Assembly (NCBI GenBank): GCA_027036655.1
Contig: JALWEC010000549.1
Coordinates: 1 to 6,105, forward strand
Reading direction: 5' to 3'
DNA: 6,105 nt
Origin: Melioribacteraceae bacterium
Lineage (GTDB): Bacteria; Bacteroidota; Ignavibacteria; Ignavibacteriales; Melioribacteraceae
The notes under the pieces are model-generated. The model was given only the letters and a program-made list of their open reading frames with translations, was not told where the DNA came from and did not search any database. Shown in pieces: positions 1 to 5,178 of this stretch (its first letter is position 1; the number at the start of each line of letters is the position of its first letter). Made by a program: the position numbers and the translations under genes.

Positions 1-1088
1 ATAAATTGTAATAATATATTCAGATTTTCATACGCGCTCGAAAGAGGCATTTGATGGTTGAAAACCAAGTAGAGCGAACGCAAATAATATCTCAGCGGGA
101 AAATTCCGCCGATAAAATGGGGAAACGCCGCCATTTGTTCTCCCGGAATCAAGAAACCGGAATACATAAACGCGGGCAACACAATTAATGTAATCAATGC
201 CGTTAATATGATTACATTATTTATATTCAAGCTGATAAAGATTGAGATACTTTCCATTGCCAGAACAAGCAGAAAAATTATCAGCACGGTGTTCCAGATG
301 TTAGGCGGAAGCGGCACGCCGAAAATATACATCGTCGTAAAAAACGCTGTTGAGATTGCCGTGCCTACCATAATCCACGAAGTTATCGCCGGAATCAATA
401 TGGCTTTCAGCGGTATCTGGCGGGCGTATTTTATTGAGGGAATTAATCCCCTTACCTTCTTTAAGTTTGCCTGCAACGCGAGAAGGATAATCAACATGGA
501 GACAATCTGCATCGCCAATCCCATAAACGCCGGCAGCATGGAGGATTCCATACTCATTGCGGGAGAGTAGTAAACTCTCTGACTTACGCCGAGGAGAGGT
601 TTTTTTCCGTGGCGCACATTCGGAATTACTCCCAGACTCTCGACGGGGATATGCATTCCGTACTGCATATTAAGCGTCATTACAATTCTTTTCAGCGTCC
701 CTACCGAGAGTTTCGGAATAATCGGGTTTGCCGTTCCGTTAACGGCGGCGAGGATACGCACCGGTTTTCTGTTGAGAACATTTTTGTAAGTGTTCTCCGG
801 AATTACAATTCCCAAGTCGATTTTTCCTTCGTCAATCAGCTTTTGAATCGTGTTGTAATCATTAGCATAATTTACAATCTCATACATCTCCGAAGAGTTA
901 ATACCGAAAATTATCGACCTGCTCAAAGAAGAATGATCCAAATCGCAGATAGCGGTTTTAACGCCGCGAGGTTCGCTTTTATAGTACATTCCCGCCATCA
1001 TACTGAAAAATAAAAGCAGTGCAAGCGTTATTAAAATTGTGCGTAAAAGTAAGAACCCGAAAAACTGAAAGGATTTAATCTTACTCAT
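1..1088 (-). CDS. ABC-2 type exporter permease (3' end beyond the left edge)
   Basis: Inner-membrane permease subunit of an ABC exporter, resembling the ABC2_membrane_3 / YbhS-YbhR group. The open frame runs 362 codons from ATG at 1088 to the window edge without a stop, so probably only a short C-terminal tail is missing (family members are about 370-380 residues). One transmembrane helix lies at about residues 9-35. A large extracytoplasmic domain follows at about 36-180. A cluster of hydrophobic segments then spans about 184-207, 227-256, 265-287, 290-312 and 323-342, with the family-like GIFPLRYYLRSLY near 328-340. The start is supported by GGAAGGAG at 1096-1103, seven bases upstream. The ATG overlaps the adaptor stop (ATGAGTAA), suggesting translational coupling. 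The cytoplasmic loop after the second hydrophobic segment reads LKKVRGLIPSIKYAR, not the usual acidic RExExGT type. Substrate unknown. The ATPase and perhaps a second permease should lie to the left. Confidence 0.88.
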   Translation of the reverse strand, partial: MSKIKSFQFFGFLLLRTILITLALLLFFSMMAGMYYKSEPRGVKTAICDLDHSSLSRSIIFGINSSEMYEIVNYANDYNTIQKLIDEGKIDLGIVIPENTYKNVLNRKPVRILAAVNGTANPIIPKLSVGTLKRIVMTLNMQYGMHIPVESLGVIPNVRHGKKPLLGVSQRVYYSPAMSMESSMLPAFMGLAMQIVSMLIILLALQANLKKVRGLIPSIKYARQIPLKAILIPAITSWIMVGTAISTAFFTTMYIFGVPLPPNIWNTVLIIFLLVLAMESISIFISLNINNVIILTALITLIVLPAFMYSGFLIPGEQMAAFPHFIGGIFPLRYYLRSLYLVFNHQMPLSSAYENLNILLQF

Positions 1089-1884
1089 TATTTAACTCCT
1101 TCCGATGAGGCGCCGCAAGAGTAAAATAAACATTCATTCCCGGCATCAGATTGCTACCGTTATTTTCAATTTTCATCTTCACGGCAAAGGAGCGTATATC
1201 CCTTAAATCACTGGAAGAAGTCGGTGTATGAGTGGCGAAATCCGCAACCGGAACAATCTGAATAATTTTAGCTTTGATAATCGAATCGGAACCGAGCGTT
1301 TTCAGATTAATCTCTTTGCCCAGTTTAATTTGATCAAGATAAGTTTCGGGAATATTAAATCTCGCGTATGTGGCGGAAGTGTCGGTTACAATTACCACCG
1401 GCATTCCGGGAGGCATCATTTGACCGACCTCCAAAACGCGAACATTTACAACGCCGCTGATTGGAGTACGAATAGACATATCGTGTAATTTCGTATCCAA
1501 AGCGAGTAAATTATCCTTTACTATTTCGTAGTTTGTTTCAATTTCATCTAACTTCAGCTTCGGAACCGCGCCTGCATTATAAAGATTTGTAACCCGTTTC
1601 AGGTTTACTTCAATGTTTTTTAACCGTGCGGTCAGCGCCTTGCGATGAGCCAGCAATTCCTTAGTGTCAAGTTGCGCCACTACTTCTCCTTCCTTAACAT
1701 AATCGCCTTCGTCAACTGAAATGGAAGTGATTTTGCCGGGCATTCTCGTAGTTACGTTTAATTGCGTCGATTCAATATATCCGTAAAAATCAACGCTCTT
1801 TTTTGTGTTGTTATCCGAACAGGAAATCAAAAACAAAACAATTAGGACTGTCAAAATTTTTATTGTGAAATTAGATACTTTCAC
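1081..1884 (-). CDS. HlyD/AcrA-family periplasmic adaptor lipoprotein of an ABC exporter
   Basis: Membrane fusion (periplasmic adaptor) protein that would link the inner-membrane ABC exporter to an outer-membrane partner. The 267-residue product starts with a hydrophobic segment and a lipobox LISC, so Cys22 is the likely lipidated residue. Then come a first lipoyl half-motif (about 36-75, with MPGKITSISVDEGDYVKEGE), a short alpha-helical hairpin (about 75-135, with LYNAGAVPKLKLDEIE), a second lipoyl half (about 136-168, with IRTPISGVVNVRVLEVGQ), and a beta-barrel/membrane-proximal part to the end (NLMPGMNVYF near 245-254). The start codon is GTG at 1884, supported by a near-perfect AAGGAGGT at 1890-1897; no ATG fits as well. 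It sits 11 bases after the barrel gene and overlaps the permease start by 8 bases. It resembles YbhG and other ABC-associated adaptors with a short hairpin. Family assignment is firm; substrate unknown. Confidence 0.93.
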   Translation of the reverse strand: MKVSNFTIKILTVLIVLFLISCSDNNTKKSVDFYGYIESTQLNVTTRMPGKITSISVDEGDYVKEGEVVAQLDTKELLAHRKALTARLKNIEVNLKRVTNLYNAGAVPKLKLDEIETNYEIVKDNLLALDTKLHDMSIRTPISGVVNVRVLEVGQMMPPGMPVVIVTDTSATYARFNIPETYLDQIKLGKEINLKTLGSDSIIKAKIIQIVPVADFATHTPTSSSDLRDIRSFAVKMKIENNGSNLMPGMNVYFTLAAPHRKELNNE

Positions 1885-1889
1885 CAGGT

Positions 1890-1897
1890 ACCTCCTT
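1890..1897 (-). promoter_or_regulatory. Strong ribosome binding site for the adaptor gene
   Basis: AAGGAGGT on the minus strand lies five bases before a GTG codon and fixes the adaptor start at 1884. Its first bases overlap the TAA stop of the upstream barrel gene (1896-1898), so ribosomes finishing that gene stop on the next initiation site. This is a typical arrangement for coupled translation. Confidence 0.85.
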
Positions 1898-2792
1898 AAT
1901 TTTTAATATCTAATGAATATTCAATTTTTAAGATTGCGCTGTAATCGGTTAGCCAGCCGTCGATTTTATAAATTGTAAAAGGCATCGTAAAGCTGAACCT
2001 TAAGTTATTTTGGTAGTAATAGCCGATGCCGCCGAAAAGATGCGCCGAAAATTCCGAGCTGTTCGGTATATTAGTTCCGTTCAGCGAATTGTCGAAATAA
2101 TTTGACAGTTCGACTCCGGACACCAAGGAGAAGTTTCCCCATTCGGTGTTAAGCTCTTTTTCCGCCGATACCAATCCGGCGACTTGATCACCGAGATTAA
2201 TTTCTGCGCTGTTTTTGGTTCTCAGAGTATAGTTGAAAAAATAAACGACATAAAATGTGTTTAATGGAATCATTCCCGACGCGGCGGCTGTTATCTGCCA
2301 AACGCCTTCTCCCAAAGGAAGTTCGTATGGCGAAAGGTTTGAATGCTCGCCAACCGGAGCGGTAATCGATAAGCGTAAGCCCAATGTCTTTTCATTTAAG
2401 GAACTCCCGACCGCCTGCCACGAAGCGCCGAGTTCAATATCGCCGAACCCTTTATTTTCTTGGTTAATATTCGGGTTGTAATGGTTTAACCACTTGAAAG
2501 GAATATCGATAAAAAAATTAAGTTTATCAGAAAATCCGTATTGAGCGTATGCATTAAGATATGCTTCCGTCATTACATTCGTTTCCGGAAAATCGACCAT
2601 CGTGTTGAGATTTGAATTATAAACTTTAATAAACTGTGGGAATTCTCCATTGATGTTAAGATAGAGGGCGTTTCTTTTTAAATTAAGTTTCCCGACTCCT
2701 CCAATTGTAAAATTATTTATGTTTTCCTGAGCAAATATTATTGCCGGCAGAAGAAAAAACAATTGAATCAATACAAATGCTCTTTTTTTCAT
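1896..2792 (-). CDS. Outer-membrane beta-barrel protein (PF13557 Phenol_MetA_deg-like), first gene of the exporter operon
   Basis: Predicted outer-membrane beta-barrel of 298 residues. I chose ATG at 2792 over an upstream ATG at 2837 because it begins a clean signal peptide (MKKRAFVLIQ, then a hydrophobic core, cleavage near FAQ-E at about residue 22) and has AGAAAGG at 2801-2807, eight bases upstream. The mature part is made of alternating amphipathic strands. The stretches DKLNFFIDIPFKWL and GFGDIELGASWQA, followed by LGLRLSITAPVGE, resemble the 'transporter / meta-pathway phenol degradation-like' barrel family (PF13557); this is from memory of the family, not a search. No TolC-like repeats or long coiled coils are seen. 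Being first in an operon with an adaptor and permease, it may form the outer-membrane exit or import route, but its place in the complex is inference. Confidence 0.8.
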   Translation of the reverse strand: MKKRAFVLIQLFFLLPAIIFAQENINNFTIGGVGKLNLKRNALYLNINGEFPQFIKVYNSNLNTMVDFPETNVMTEAYLNAYAQYGFSDKLNFFIDIPFKWLNHYNPNINQENKGFGDIELGASWQAVGSSLNEKTLGLRLSITAPVGEHSNLSPYELPLGEGVWQITAAASGMIPLNTFYVVYFFNYTLRTKNSAEINLGDQVAGLVSAEKELNTEWGNFSLVSGVELSNYFDNSLNGTNIPNSSEFSAHLFGGIGYYYQNNLRFSFTMPFTIYKIDGWLTDYSAILKIEYSLDIKN

Positions 2793-2829
2793 TCGTTGAA
2801 CCTTTCTAATAAAATTGATAAACAAAAAA

Positions 2830-2853
2830 GTAATCACTTACTTACAAAAATAT
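2830..2853 (-). promoter_or_regulatory. Putative TetR operator, copy 1 (exporter side)
   Basis: Read on the minus strand: ATATTTTTGTAAG, seven bases, then TTAC. The same 13-base string followed by seven bases and TTAC recurs at 3043-3066 in front of the divergent tetR-family gene. The GTAA...TTAC half-sites form a partial palindrome, as expected for a dimeric TetR regulator. It overlaps the -7 element and the predicted transcription start. That it binds the adjacent regulator is inferred from position and repetition. Confidence 0.65.
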
Positions 2854-2875
2854 ATTCTTAACAGAAAAATGCAAA
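2845..2875 (-). promoter_or_regulatory. Bacteroidota-type promoter of the exporter operon
   Basis: On the minus strand, TTTG (2872-2875) is followed by exactly 19 bases and TATTTTTG (2845-2852). This matches the Bacteroidota primary-sigma consensus TTTG / TAnnTTTG with its preferred spacing. Transcription would start near 2838, giving a leader of about 45 bases before the barrel gene ATG at 2792. The -7 element lies inside the operator-like sequence at 2830-2853, so a bound repressor would block RNA polymerase. Confidence 0.7.
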
Positions 2876-3019
2876 TATTATTTTTCGTAAAGTTCTAATA
2901 AGATATCTTGATTTGCAGAGAACCAATGGAAGAAACTTCTGTAAATTCAGTGCTAAATTTATATATAATATTTCCATATTCAGAGATAAATTTTCTCTAA
3001 ACCGACAAATCTCATTTTT

Positions 3020-3051
3020 CTTGTTTTGCAATAACTTTTTTGATATTTTTG
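3020..3051 (+). promoter_or_regulatory. Candidate promoter of the tetR-family gene
   Basis: TATTTTTG at 3044-3051 fits the Bacteroidota -7 consensus TAnnTTTG. The -33 element is poorer: CTTG at 3020-3023 (three of four bases of TTTG) with a spacing of 20. The leader would be only about 20 bases. The -7 element overlaps operator copy 2. Weaker than the exporter promoter. Confidence 0.4.
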
Positions 3052-3066
3052 TAAGCAGATATTTAC
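3043..3066 (+). promoter_or_regulatory. Putative TetR operator, copy 2 (tetR side)
   Basis: ATATTTTTGTAAG, seven bases, TTAC: the second copy of the motif seen at 2830-2853, in opposite orientation so each faces its own gene. Here the palindrome is better: TTGTAA (3049-3054), eight bases, TTACAA (3063-3068), extendable to nine-base arms with one mismatch (3046-3071). It ends 7-12 bases before the tetR-family start codon at 3078, a position suited to autorepression. Confidence 0.65.
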
Positions 3067-3077
3067 AAGAATTGGCG

Positions 3078-3665
3078 ATGGAAAGGAAAAAAACCGAAAT
3101 ACGGAGAGAAGAAATAAAAAAAGCGGTGCTGGAAATTATCGCTACCGAAGGAGTAAGCAAACTTTCAACTAGGAATCTCGCCAAAAAAGTCGGCTTAAGC
3201 GAAGGTGCAATTTTCAGACATTTCCAAAGCAAACGCGATATTCTTCTCGGCATAATGGAAGATGTGAAAATCGATCTTCAGAATACTTTGAGAGAAATCT
3301 CAATTGAGTTAATTCCGGCGAAAGAGCGCTTTCACAAATTCCTCTGCGCACATATCAACTATCTATACAAACATCAGGGAATTACAATTCTCCTTTTCTC
3401 GGAAGCGGCGCACATGAATGATTTTTTAATTAAGGAACAATTAAACGGAATATTAAAAGAACAGAAACTGTTAATTTTCAAAATTATTCGCGACGGAAAA
3501 AGCGAAGGAGCGTTTAATAAAAGTCTTGATGAGAAAATGGTTGCAACGCTCTATTCCGGAATTCCGTTGAGCTTTAATGTCGAGACCGTATTGAATAAAA
3601 ATAAATTTAACGTTAAAAAGTTTTGCGCCAATATGTACAACTTATTATCAAATGTTCTTAAATGA
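3078..3665 (+). CDS. TetR/AcrR-family transcriptional regulator
   Basis: DNA-binding repressor of TetR type, 195 residues, the usual length. The N-terminal helix-turn-helix domain spans about residues 6-55: IKKAVLEIIATEGVSKLSTR, then NLAKKVGLSEGAIFRHFQSK with the typical recognition helix (SEGAIFRHF, 41-49) and KRDIL after it. The rest (about 60-195) is alpha-helical ligand-binding/dimerisation domain of no recognised subtype. I chose ATG at 3078 over an in-frame ATG at 2913: the longer form would add 55 residues of low-complexity sequence read through the promoter and operator region. An in-frame TTG at 3072 is possible; the ribosome site (AAGAA, 3067-3071) is weak. It is divergent from the exporter operon, with matched operators in front of both, so it probably represses both until an effector, perhaps the exported compound, binds. 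CecR upstream of ybhGFSR is a comparable arrangement. Confidence 0.92.
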   Translation: MERKKTEIRREEIKKAVLEIIATEGVSKLSTRNLAKKVGLSEGAIFRHFQSKRDILLGIMEDVKIDLQNTLREISIELIPAKERFHKFLCAHINYLYKHQGITILLFSEAAHMNDFLIKEQLNGILKEQKLLIFKIIRDGKSEGAFNKSLDEKMVATLYSGIPLSFNVETVLNKNKFNVKKFCANMYNLLSNVLK

Positions 3666-3691
3666 TTTAGAAAAGGTTTAAAAGGTTAATC

Positions 3692-4243
3692 ATGAAAAAA
3701 ATTAAGATTGCTTTTTGCCCGACAATGGCAATTCACGCCTCCAAGATAAAAGAAGATTTATCCGCCGTTGAAATTATTGTCGCCGACAGAGCGGCGCAGG
3801 CATTGACGATGCTTCGTAGCGGTTCTGCAGACGCTGTGTTAATCGGGAGAACGGCACGAAAAAAAGAGCTTTCCCCCGGAACAAAAGGGAAACGTTTTAT
3901 GGGAGGAATAACTTTAATTTATAAAATGAAAACCGGAATTTCCGTTGACCAACTTTCCCAAATACCGGTAGTTACTTACCTGAAGGAAGAACAACTCGGG
4001 GAATTAAAAAACGCATTTGCCAAAGTTTATTTTGCTCCGACTTTAGAGGATTGCGTAAAAGATGGTCTTGAAACGCCGGTTTTAATCGATTGGAACGATT
4101 TCCGTGATGAATTCGAGTTTCTTATTCCGCTGACTTCAACCGGAAAAGATCTGCGATTCAGAGCACCGGTTTTTTATTATAAAAATCTTGACGAAGAAAC
4201 ACTTTCTGAAATCGAGAAAAGCTTAAAAGAATGCTTTGCATAA
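3692..4243 (+). CDS. Uncharacterised soluble protein, tandem paralogue A (183 residues)
   Basis: Function not recognised. No signal peptide or membrane segment is seen, so it is probably cytoplasmic. It opens with a beta strand and a motif (KIAFCPTM, residues 4-12). Next come a helix and RSGSADAVLIGRTARKKEL (42-60), a central block with GITLIYKMKTGISVDQ (72-87) and IPVVTYLKEE (91-100), then TPVLIDWNDFRDEFEFLIP and a helical C-terminus. The alternating pattern, with 'SADAVLIGR' after a helix, faintly recalls one lobe of a type 2 periplasmic-binding-protein fold, but this is a guess. AAAGG at 3681-3685 lies six bases before the ATG. It starts 26 bases after the tetR-family stop and may share its transcript. 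About 83% identical to paralogue B (about 30 differences over 179 positions). Its last residues (CFA) and stop are encoded by the left edge of the following inverted-repeat element. Confidence 0.82.
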   Translation: MKKIKIAFCPTMAIHASKIKEDLSAVEIIVADRAAQALTMLRSGSADAVLIGRTARKKELSPGTKGKRFMGGITLIYKMKTGISVDQLSQIPVVTYLKEEQLGELKNAFAKVYFAPTLEDCVKDGLETPVLIDWNDFRDEFEFLIPLTSTGKDLRFRAPVFYYKNLDEETLSEIEKSLKECFA

Positions 4244-4414
4244 CCCAATCTCATAGTCATTCTGATCCTCCGCCACGGCGGAGCGGGAGAAAAATCTCAT
4301 AACCGGTAATCATACCGAATTTAGAGATATTTCGGACGGCTTACACCTTCGCCCCCGACAAAAAAGGTCGAGGTTAACGTAGCGAACTTAAAATGACAAA
4401 TTCAGGTTATGCAA
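4236..4414. repeat. Nested inverted-repeat element after paralogue A (179 bp)
   Basis: The outer arms TTGCATAACC (4236-4245) and GGTTATGCAA (4405-4414) are perfect complements. Inside them, GTCATTCTGA (4256-4265) faces a TTAAAATGAC end (4388-4397) with mismatches, and AATCTC (4293-4298) faces GAGATATTT (4324-4332). The core has CCGGTA (4303-4308) facing TACCG (4313-4317). A separate hairpin CTCCGCC-AC-GGCGGAG lies at 4268-4283. No reading frame and no U-tract typical of a terminator. The GTCATTCTGA-type end resembles dispersed repeats that I recall from Bacteroidota/Chlorobi-group genomes. It could act as an mRNA 3' structure or be a non-autonomous mobile element. It fills the space between the two paralogues. 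Confidence 0.75.
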
Positions 4415-4445
4415 GGTCTCTTAGAAAAGGTTTAAGAGGTTAATC

Positions 4446-4985
4446 ATGAAAAAAATTACGATTGCTTTTTGCCCTACAATGGCAACTTACGCATCCAAGA
4501 TAAAAGAAAATTCATTCGCTGTTGAAATCATTGACGCCGGCAGCGCGGCGCAGGCGTTGGGGATGCTCCGCAGCGATTATGCAGACGCTGTGTTAATCGG
4601 AAGAACGGCGCAGAGAAGAGAGCTTTCCCCCGATACAAAAGAGAAGCGTTTAATGGAAGGAATAACTTTAGTTTATAAAATGAAAACCGGAATTCCCGTT
4701 GACCAACTTTCTCAAATACCGGTAGTTACTTACCTGAAAGAAGAGCGCCTCGGAGAATTAAAAAACGCATTCGCCAAAATTTATTTTGCCCCGACTTTAG
4801 ATGATTGCGTCAAAGATGGTCTTGAAACGCCGGTTTTAATTGATTGGAACGATTACCGTGATGAATTTGAGCTTCTTATTCCGATGACTTCAACCGGAAA
4901 AGATCCGCGATTCAGAGCGCCGGTTCTTTATTATAAAAATCTTGCAGAAGAAACGCTTTCTGAAATCGAGAAAAGTTTAAAATAA
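4446..4985 (+). CDS. Uncharacterised soluble protein, tandem paralogue B (179 residues)
   Basis: Close paralogue of the gene at 3692-4243; function not recognised. The start is ATG at 4446 with GAGG (4436-4439, in AAGAGGTT) seven bases upstream, in a leader almost identical to that of copy A. The CPTM motif near the N-terminus (9-12), YADAVLIGRTAQRREL (45-60), GITLVYKMKTGIPVDQ (72-87) and TPVLIDWNDYRDEFELLIP (128-146) are all kept. Substitutions cluster before residue 72 (about 19 of 30), whereas residues 85-136 carry very few. This pattern suggests that both copies are maintained as working proteins and that the variable part may differ in specificity. A GAA-to-TAA change makes it four residues shorter than copy A. 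No broken codons are seen. Whether A and B form a heteromer is unknown. Confidence 0.82.
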   Translation: MKKITIAFCPTMATYASKIKENSFAVEIIDAGSAAQALGMLRSDYADAVLIGRTAQRRELSPDTKEKRLMEGITLVYKMKTGIPVDQLSQIPVVTYLKEERLGELKNAFAKIYFAPTLDDCVKDGLETPVLIDWNDYRDEFELLIPMTSTGKDPRFRAPVLYYKNLAEETLSEIEKSLK

Positions 4986-4989
4986 TGCT

Positions 4990-5147
4990 TTGCATAACCT
5001 ATTTTATTTGTCATTCTGAATGGAGCAAAGCGGAATGAAGAATCTCAAAACCGGTAATTATACCGAATTCAGAGATATTTCGGACAGCTTACACTCCTCC
5101 GTCTTGGCGGATTGGCGGATTCAATATGACAAATATAGGTTTTGCCA
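4990..5147. repeat. Nested inverted-repeat element after paralogue B (158 bp)
   Basis: Homologue of the element at 4236-4414. The outer arms TTGCATAACCTAT (4990-5002) and ATAGGTTTTGCCA (5135-5147) match at 11 of 13 positions. Inner arms ATTTGTCATTCTGAAT (5006-5021) and ATTCAATATGACAAAT (5119-5134) match at 14 of 16. The core (AATCTC at 5041-5046, CCGGTA, TACCG, GAGATATTTCGGAC) is nearly identical to the other copy. The sequences between arms and core differ: here GGAGCAAAGCGGAATGAAG on the left and a directly repeated GGCGGATT (5106-5113, 5114-5121) on the right. No gene found within it. Confidence 0.75.
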
Positions 5148-5178
5148 AACTTTTTAAAATAAATAGGATGGAGATGAA

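Larger units (their letters stand above)
3667..4420 (+). repeat. Tandem duplication unit 1 (754 bp: leader + gene + inverted-repeat element)
   Basis: The unit begins right after the tetR-family stop with the leader TTAGAAAAGGTTTAA, contains the gene at 3692-4243, and ends with a structured non-coding element. The same order and offset recur from 4421: both leaders, start codons and the TGCTTTGCATAACC string after the coding part are displaced by exactly 754 bases. The constant offset shows that the coding part duplicated without net indels. Confidence 0.9.
4421..5147 (+). repeat. Tandem duplication unit 2
   Basis: Second copy of the unit at 3667-4420, directly abutting it. The leader differs at one position (TTTAAG versus TTTAAA before AGGTTAATCATG) and the gene is closely matched. 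The distal element shares its core and ends with unit 1 but is about 20 bp shorter and differs strongly in its arms. Similarity fades after about 5147, before the next gene's ribosome site. Confidence 0.85.

Noticed and set aside
208..1013. Two plus-strand open frames (208-570, 609-1013)
   Set aside because: They lie opposite the permease gene, whose minus-strand frame shows clear family features; they have no ribosome site or recognisable domains.
1228..1488. Plus-strand open frame of 86 codons
   Set aside because: Antisense shadow of the adaptor gene.
2257..2481. Plus-strand open frame of 74 codons
   Set aside because: Antisense shadow of the barrel gene.
2900..2909. Perfect palindrome AAGATATCTT in the divergent region
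   Set aside because: Ten bases in AT-rich DNA, single copy, not extended on either side; the repeated GTAAG...TTAC motif explains regulation better.
2913..3077. 55-residue N-terminal extension of the tetR-family protein
   Set aside because: It would translate through the operator and promoter, and the normal TetR length fits ATG at 3078.
2858..3253. Minus-strand open frame of 131 codons
   Set aside because: It covers the divergent control region and the helix-turn-helix part of the tetR-family gene in antisense; no plausible protein features.
4236..5147. Inverted-repeat elements as a CRISPR array
   Set aside because: Only two copies, over 150 bp each, separated by a gene; no regular short repeat-spacer pattern.
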